From JAWOFN01 sp046497505 [NCBI: bacterium] (lineage in GTDB: Bacteria > Blakebacterota > Blakebacteria > Blakebacterales), in NCBI GenBank assembly GCA_046497505.1, contig JAWOFN010000090.1, positions 1 through 38,126 of the forward strand: DNA of 38,126 nucleotides, written 5' to 3'. Positions within the stretch are counted from its first letter, which is position 1. Each line of letters opens with the position of its first letter. Below are positions 33,711 to 38,126 of the stretch, one piece after another. The notes under the pieces were generated by a model, which was not told the DNA's origin, made no database searches, and was given only the letters and a program-made list of their open reading frames with translations. A program made the translations under genes and the position numbers.

Positions 33711-35390
33711 ATGGCCGAGCCCTTCCGCATCCTCTGGGCCGACGACGAGATCGACCTGCTCCGCCCCCACATCCTCTACCTGGAGGAGCGGGGCTACGAC
33801 CTCACCCCCGTCCACTCGGGGGAGGACGCCCTGCAGCTCGCCGCCTCCGAGTCCTTCGACCTGATCCTCCTGGACGAGCGGATGCCCGGTCTGGACGGCC
33901 TCGAGGTCCTCGAGCGCCTTCAGGCGGTCCGCCCCGACCTGCCGGTGGTCATGGTGACCAAGCAGGAGGACGAGGGCCTCATGGAGGAGGCGCTGGGCCG
34001 CTCGATCACCGACTTCCTCACCAAACCGGTCAACCCCAGCCAGGTCCTGAGCGTCTGCAAGCGGATCCTGGAGGGACGACGGATCCGGGGGCAGGCCGCC
34101 GCCCGGGACTACACGGGGGAGTTCGCCCGGCTCTCGGACCGGCTGGGCGCGGGGGAGCTCTCACCCGGCGCGTGGGGCGAGATGGCCGAGGCGCTGGCCT
34201 GGTGGGCCGTGCGCCTGGACGAGACCGGGCGCGAGGGGCTGGAGGAGTCCCTCGCCTCCCTGGCGGCCGAGGCGGACGGCGTGCTGGGCCGCCGGCTCGC
34301 GGCGGACTACCCCGCCTGGGCGGCGGACGACCGGCCGTGGCGGGAGCGGCTGCTGGCGCACATCACAGAGGCCGCGGACGCCGGTGGGGACCTCCCGGTC
34401 ATGGACTCCCGGCCCCTCTTCGTCCACGACCTCGCGGGCCGGGTCATCGTGCCCACCCTGGCCGAGCACGGCCGGGCGCTGCTCCTGGTCCTCGACTGCC
34501 TGCGCTACGACCAGTGGCTGGCGCTCGAGCCGATGCTGGCCGCCGGGGTGCGGACCGAGCGTGTGCCGGTCTTCTCCCAGCTCCCCACCGCCTCCCCCTT
34601 CGGGCGGAACGGCCTGTTCTCGGGACGGTGGCCGGACGAGGCGGCCGCCGACTTCGGCGACCTATGGGAGGGGGGATGGGACGAGGGGGAGCGGGGGCTG
34701 AACCGCCACGAACCGGAGATGCTCCGGCAGGTGCTCCGGGCCGCCCCGGCGTCGGGAGGGGTGCCGGAGGGGCTGGAGGTGGCCGGCTTCGAGCGGGTGC
34801 GGGCCCCCGGGGAGATCGAGGAGGCCGCCCGCCGACTGGGGGGCGAGCTCCCCGCCGGGCTCTCGGTGCTGGTGGTGGGATTCCTCGACCTGCTCGCCCA
34901 CGGCCAGGCGGAGTCGGAGATCCTGCAGGAACTGGCCCCCGACGCGGCCGCCTTCCGGGCCCTGGCCCGTCAGTGGCTGGGGCGCTCCCCCCTGCCCGAC
35001 CTGGTCCGCGGGGTGCTGAGCCGGGGCGTTCCGGTGCTCATCGCCACCGACCACGGGTCCACGCAGGTCCGGCGGGGCATCGAGGTGAAGGCGGACGAGA
35101 CGGCCAGCCGGGGACTGCGCTGGAAGGCGGGACGCAACCTGGTGGCCGACGAGCGCTGGACGGTGCGTATCGACGACCCGGGGGCCTGGCGGCTCCCCCG
35201 TCTGGGGGTGACCGGGACCTGGCTGCTCGCCCGGGAGGACGCCTTCCTCCTCTTCCGGCACGACGCCGCCCCGCTGAAGCGCAAGTTCGAGGCATCCTTC
35301 CAGCACGGCGGGATCTCCCTGGCCGAGCTGGTGGTGCCCTTCGTGCGGCTCCTTCCTCCGCGGGGGCCCGAGATCCCGGAAAGGCAGTGA
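33711..35390 (+). CDS. porX: PorX-type response regulator with PglZ phosphodiesterase domain
   Basis: A 559-residue protein of receiver plus PglZ domains. The receiver (1-120) opens with ILWADDEIDLLRPHILYLE, the hallmark of PorX, with phospho-acceptor D55 (LLDERMPGLDG) and K105 (LTKPVNP). The PglZ/alkaline-phosphatase-fold domain (about 200-540) has LDCLRYDQW (the Zn-site Asp), the nucleophile T293 in LPTASPFGRNGLFSG, and TDHGSTQV. In Bacteroidota, PorX is activated by kinase PorY, supports type IX secretion, and its PglZ domain hydrolyses cyclic oligonucleotides in vitro. Here there is no porY or type IX gene nearby; neighbours are mltG and tsaE. porX-tsaE adjacency also occurs in Bacteroidota, from memory. 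One variation: the usual Asn of DNLRYDQW is Cys. Confidence 0.9.
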   Translation: MAEPFRILWADDEIDLLRPHILYLEERGYDLTPVHSGEDALQLAASESFDLILLDERMPGLDGLEVLERLQAVRPDLPVVMVTKQEDEGLMEEALGRSITDFLTKPVNPSQVLSVCKRILEGRRIRGQAAARDYTGEFARLSDRLGAGELSPGAWGEMAEALAWWAVRLDETGREGLEESLASLAAEADGVLGRRLAADYPAWAADDRPWRERLLAHITEAADAGGDLPVMDSRPLFVHDLAGRVIVPTLAEHGRALLLVLDCLRYDQWLALEPMLAAGVRTERVPVFSQLPTASPFGRNGLFSGRWPDEAAADFGDLWEGGWDEGERGLNRHEPEMLRQVLRAAPASGGVPEGLEVAGFERVRAPGEIEEAARRLGGELPAGLSVLVVGFLDLLAHGQAESEILQELAPDAAAFRALARQWLGRSPLPDLVRGVLSRGVPVLIATDHGSTQVRRGIEVKADETASRGLRWKAGRNLVADERWTVRIDDPGAWRLPRLGVTGTWLLAREDAFLLFRHDAAPLKRKFEASFQHGGISLAELVVPFVRLLPPRGPEIPERQ

Positions 35391-35399
35391 GGGTCACCG

Positions 35400-35861
35400 A
35401 TGAAGCGACCTGATGGAGAGACCTCCCGCCCCCTCCCCGACGCCGATGCCACCCAAGCGGCCGCCGTCGAGCTGGCGGACCGGCTCGGTCCCGGGGATGT
35501 GGTGGCCCTCGTCGGTCCGCTCGGGGCGGGGAAGACCACCTTCGTGAAGTCGGCGGCCGCCGCCCTGGGGGTGAGCGAGGAGGTCACCTCACCCACCTTC
35601 ATCCGGCTGCGGCATTACGAGGGGGACCTGGAGGTCCACCACCTCGATCTCTACCGGGTGCAGGACGCCGCCGAGTTCCAGTCCCTGGGGCTGGACGAGT
35701 GGCTGGACACCGCCGGCGTCACGCTGATAGAGTGGGCCGACCGGGCGGCCGAGGTCCTGCCGCCGGATACCATCACCGTGTTCCTCGACTATGCCGACGG
35801 TGCCCGATCCCGGACCATGCGGATGCGGGAAGGTCCCCCCCGCCCGGGTGAGGGGACCTGA
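35400..35861 (+). CDS. tsaE: tRNA threonylcarbamoyl-adenosine biosynthesis ATPase
   Basis: The ATPase partner of TsaB/TsaD in making t6A37 on ANN-reading tRNAs. The 153-residue protein has Walker A GPLGAGKT (39-46), TSPTF (switch-like motif), HHLDLYRVQDAAEFQSLGLDEWL, and VTLIEWADRAAEVLPP, all family-specific. It follows porX after nine bases and precedes the GAF-SpoIIE gene by 38 bases. TsaB and TsaD are not in the window. Confidence 0.93.
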   Translation: MKRPDGETSRPLPDADATQAAAVELADRLGPGDVVALVGPLGAGKTTFVKSAAAALGVSEEVTSPTFIRLRHYEGDLEVHHLDLYRVQDAAEFQSLGLDEWLDTAGVTLIEWADRAAEVLPPDTITVFLDYADGARSRTMRMREGPPRPGEGT

Positions 35862-35899
35862 CCCGGCAGCGGGACGCAGGGGGAGTACAGGCCGCACCC

Positions 35900-37210
35900 A
35901 TGTCCAGGCCATCCGAGTCCGATCCCACAGCCCTCCGGCACGAGCTGGTCAGGGCGCGCGAGGAGATCGCGCGCCTCTCCTCCCTCATCGAGGCCTCCCA
36001 GACCATCAACTCCACCCTGGAACTGGACGAGGTGCTCCCCCGCATCCTCCAGACCGCCACAGAGAACGTGAAGGCGGACCGGGGCACCCTCTACATCGTG
36101 GACCGCGAGCGGGGGGAGCTGTGGTCGCGGGTGCTGCAGGGTGAGGAGGAGATGGAGATCCGCCTCCCGCTGGGTGAGGGGCTCTCCGGCTACGTGGCCA
36201 AGACCGGTGATGTCATCCTCATCGAGGACGCCTACTCCGACCCCCGCTTCAACCGGGAGATGGACAAGAAGACCGGCTACCGGACCCGGTCGGTCCTCAC
36301 CACCCCCATGCGCAACAAGCGGGGGGAGATCATCGGGGTCTTCCAGCTCCTGAACAAGGAGGGGGGGCCCTTCGAGCAGGGCGACGTGGAGTTCCTCGAC
36401 GCCCTCTCCGCCCACGCCGCCATCGCCATCGAGAACGCCTTCCTCCTCAAGGAGAGCCTCCGGAAGGAGGCGCTGGAGCGGGAGATGGAGGTGGCCCGCA
36501 GCATCCAGCAGCGCCTGCTCCCCGAGGAGATGCCCGATGTGGAGGGCTTCGAGTTCGTGGGACTCAACACCCCCAGCGAGGCGGTCGGGGGCGACTACTA
36601 CGACTTCATCCACCTGGGCGAGGGGAAGATCCTCGTGGCCCTGGGGGACGTGGTGGGGCACGGGGTGCCGGCGGCGCTGCTCATGGCGAACGTGCACGCC
36701 GCGGTGCGCAGCCACGCCCAGTACGACCTGGACCTGGCCGAGATGGTGGCCAAGGTGAACGAGTTCCTCCACCGATCCACCGACACGATGCAGTACAGCA
36801 CCTTCTTCTGCGGGGTCCTGGACACCTCCTCGGGCAGCTTCGGCTACGTGAACGCCGGTCACAACCCGCCCTACCTGGTGCGGTGCGAGGAGGGCGCCGA
36901 CCCCGACATGGAGACCCTGGAGGCGGGGGGGATCCCCCTGGGGATGATGGCCGGTGTGCCCTACGAGGGGGGCGGGGTGACGATGGAGCCGGGGGACCTG
37001 CTCTACATCTTCACCGACGGGGTCACCGAGGCGCACGACGAGCAGGGGGACATGATGGGGGAGGGACGCCTGGAGGCGTGCCTGCGCCAGTGCCGGGGCC
37101 TCTCGCTCCACAACGTCGTCCACGAGATCCAGGTGGAGATCCGGGCCCACACGGGCGATACGAAGCAGGAGGACGATGTGACCATGGTGGCCGTCCACCG
37201 CCTGCCTTAG
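35900..37210 (+). CDS. GAF-domain PP2C (SpoIIE/RsbU-type) serine phosphatase
   Basis: A 436-residue cytoplasmic phosphatase. A short coiled coil (10-35) precedes a GAF domain (about 40-185: TLELDEVLPRILQTATENVKADRGTLYIV, and RSVLTTPMRNKRGEIIGVFQLLN), a signalling helix (EMEVARSIQQRLLPEEMP), then a SpoIIE/PP2C domain (about 205-435). Metal-site motifs are GGDYYDF, LGDVVGHGVPAALLM, NAGHNPPYL, YIFTDGVTEAHDEQG and QEDDVTMV. Such enzymes usually dephosphorylate an anti-anti-sigma factor in a partner-switching cascade. No rsbV, rsbW or sigma gene is adjacent, so the partners are elsewhere. The stop overlaps the lhgO stop by four bases (convergent). Confidence 0.93.
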   Translation: MSRPSESDPTALRHELVRAREEIARLSSLIEASQTINSTLELDEVLPRILQTATENVKADRGTLYIVDRERGELWSRVLQGEEEMEIRLPLGEGLSGYVAKTGDVILIEDAYSDPRFNREMDKKTGYRTRSVLTTPMRNKRGEIIGVFQLLNKEGGPFEQGDVEFLDALSAHAAIAIENAFLLKESLRKEALEREMEVARSIQQRLLPEEMPDVEGFEFVGLNTPSEAVGGDYYDFIHLGEGKILVALGDVVGHGVPAALLMANVHAAVRSHAQYDLDLAEMVAKVNEFLHRSTDTMQYSTFFCGVLDTSSGSFGYVNAGHNPPYLVRCEEGADPDMETLEAGGIPLGMMAGVPYEGGGVTMEPGDLLYIFTDGVTEAHDEQGDMMGEGRLEACLRQCRGLSLHNVVHEIQVEIRAHTGDTKQEDDVTMVAVHRLP

Positions 37211-38022
37211 AAGCGCACCTCCAGGCGGTCCACGATGCCCTGCCCGATGCTCAGGCAGGCGGTCGCGGCCGGTGAGGGGGCGTTGCAGACGTTCAGCACG
37301 CGGCCTCCCTCCTCGAAGAGGAAGTCATCCACCAGCTCGCCGTCCGGCCGCACCGCCTGGGCCCGCACCCCGGCAGGGGCCGGCTCCAGGTCGTCCGAGG
37401 CGATCTCGGGCACCAGCCGCTGCAGCGACCGCACGAAGGCCGCCCGGCTGAACGAACGCCACATCTCCAGCGCGCCCATCCTCCAGTGACGCGCGGCCAG
37501 TCTCAGGAAACCGGGGTAGGTGAGGGTCTCGAGCAGCTCCCCCGGGTGGATGTCCCGCTTCCGGTACCCCTCACGGGCGAAGGCCAGGACCGCGTTGGGT
37601 CCGCACTCGACCCCTCCGCCCACCGTGCGGGTGAAGTGGACCCCCAGGAAGGGGAAGCGCGGGTCGGGCACGGGGTAGATGAGGCCCCGGACCAGGCGGC
37701 GGGCCTCCCCGACCAGCTCGTAGTACTCCCCCCGGAAGGGGACGATGCGGGCCGGAGGTCGGGTGCCGGAGAGGCGGGTCAGGCGGTCGGAGTAGAGTCC
37801 GGCGCAGTTCACCACCCGGCGGGCCCGGAAGGCGCCTTCGGAGGTCTCCACGACCACAGCCTCCCCGTCCCGCCGCATGCCCCGGACCTCCCGGCCCATG
37901 CGGATCCCTCCCCCCGCCTCCCGGATCCGGGAGGCCAGGCGGTCGGCCACCCGGAGGAAGTCGGTGATGCCGGTCTCGGGGACGTGGATGGCCTTCACCC
38001 CGGCGGCGACGCAATTCGCTGT
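37207..38022 (-). pseudogene. lhgO: L-2-hydroxyglutarate oxidase-like flavoprotein, N-terminal third missing
   Basis: The C-terminal ~270 residues of an LhgO-type FAD oxidase (DAO family) that oxidises L-2-hydroxyglutarate to 2-oxoglutarate. Visible marks: VAAGVKAIHVPETGITDF, GAFRARRVVNCAGLYSDRLTRLSG, IVPFRGEYYELVGEARRLVRGLIYPVPDP, FLGVHFTRTVGGGVECGPNAVLAF, ending VLNVCNAPSPAATACLSIGQGIVDRLEVRF. The first ~150 residues, including the FAD-binding GxGxxG near the N-terminus, are absent: in the lhgO frame a TGA (38025-38023) lies five codons upstream of the conserved VAAGV. Upstream sequence has much lower GC. Either the gene was broken by an insertion or rearrangement, or the window end is a chimeric assembly; I treat it as broken. 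Confidence 0.75.
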
Positions 38023-38126
38023 TCAATTCGTATTCTTTGCCTGCTTAACGGAAGTCTTGATCATTATTTCGGCATATTTGGCCCTGCCATCGGCAGACCT
38101 GATCATATTACCGGTGAACCTGGATA
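38011..38126 (-). other. Low-GC segment with the tail of an unidentified reading frame, reaching the window edge
   Basis: The last 116 bases are about 45% GC, against roughly 70% elsewhere. On the minus strand, one frame is open from the window edge and ends at TGA 38025-38023: a 34-codon tail with many Lys/Ala/Ile (e.g. MIRSADGRAKYAEIMIKTS, then VKQAKNTN). It is in the same frame as lhgO but is not related to it. CAATTCG is repeated 11 bases apart at the junction (38012-38018 and 38024-38030). I do not recognise the protein. It could be the end of an inserted element, or a chimeric join. Confidence 0.45.

Noticed and set aside
33212-35413. A 733-codon frame overlapping mltG and porX
   Set aside because: Gly/Arg/Pro-rich out-of-frame reading; mltG and porX carry all the family motifs.
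1-38126. CRISPR array, prophage, restriction or abortive-infection cluster
   Set aside because: I saw no regularly spaced repeats, no phage structural genes and no nuclease or helicase cluster; the only defence-like module is vapBC.

Overview
The window is about 70% GC and gene-dense. It looks like a chromosomal segment of an uncultivated bacterium in or near the FCB group, most likely Gemmatimonadota or a sister lineage. This placement is inferred from gene content: a short RpoD without region 1.1 of the Bacteroidota type, a PorX-type REC-PglZ regulator, a DUF5916 outer-membrane-type protein, and a lipoprotein of the 6-bladed beta-propeller type. Genes are tightly packed, and ATGA, GTGA and TGATG start/stop overlaps are common.

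Left edge (1-4260): the start of a secreted or membrane protein gene leaves the window on the minus strand. It is preceded by a TetR regulator with two matching 15-bp operator-like palindromes, one at the tetR start and one between the two genes. Divergent from tetR is a hybrid histidine kinase. Between the kinase and tilS lies a relic group II intron with no reverse-transcriptase gene. A housekeeping operon follows on the plus strand (4269-13444): tilS, hpt, ftsH, folE, folP, cdaA, rimO and a PlsC-like acyltransferase.

Middle (13432-24239): a leaderless vapBC toxin-antitoxin pair with half-sites placed in its promoter; a DUF6544-like membrane protein; a short beta-propeller lipoprotein; an LpxH-like metallophosphoesterase; the threonine-catabolic pair tdh-kbl, followed by a CapA-like protein that seems to start at CTG; rpoD; an M23 peptidase ending at a clear intrinsic terminator; and rarA.

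Right part (24236-38126): lgt, a 53-aa membrane protein and a LemA-like protein form one unit. It runs head-on into a dTDP-sugar operon (rmlA, an rmlC-like gene and rmlB, with no rmlD). A DUF5916 gene is divergent from the operon moaC-mog-ruvX-mltG-porX-tsaE, which is followed by a GAF-SpoIIE phosphatase. At the right edge an lhgO gene has lost its N-terminal third: the last 116 bases drop to about 45% GC and carry the tail of an unrelated reading frame. That is either a real insertion or rearrangement, or an assembly chimera.

The most interesting points are the PorX orthologue inside a cell-wall/information-processing operon, the ORF-less intron next to the tilS start codon, the two apparently leaderless regulators (tetR and vapB) with operators overlapping their promoters, the CTG start of capA, and the abrupt junction at 38010. 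I found no CRISPR array, tRNA, rRNA or obvious multi-gene defence system.
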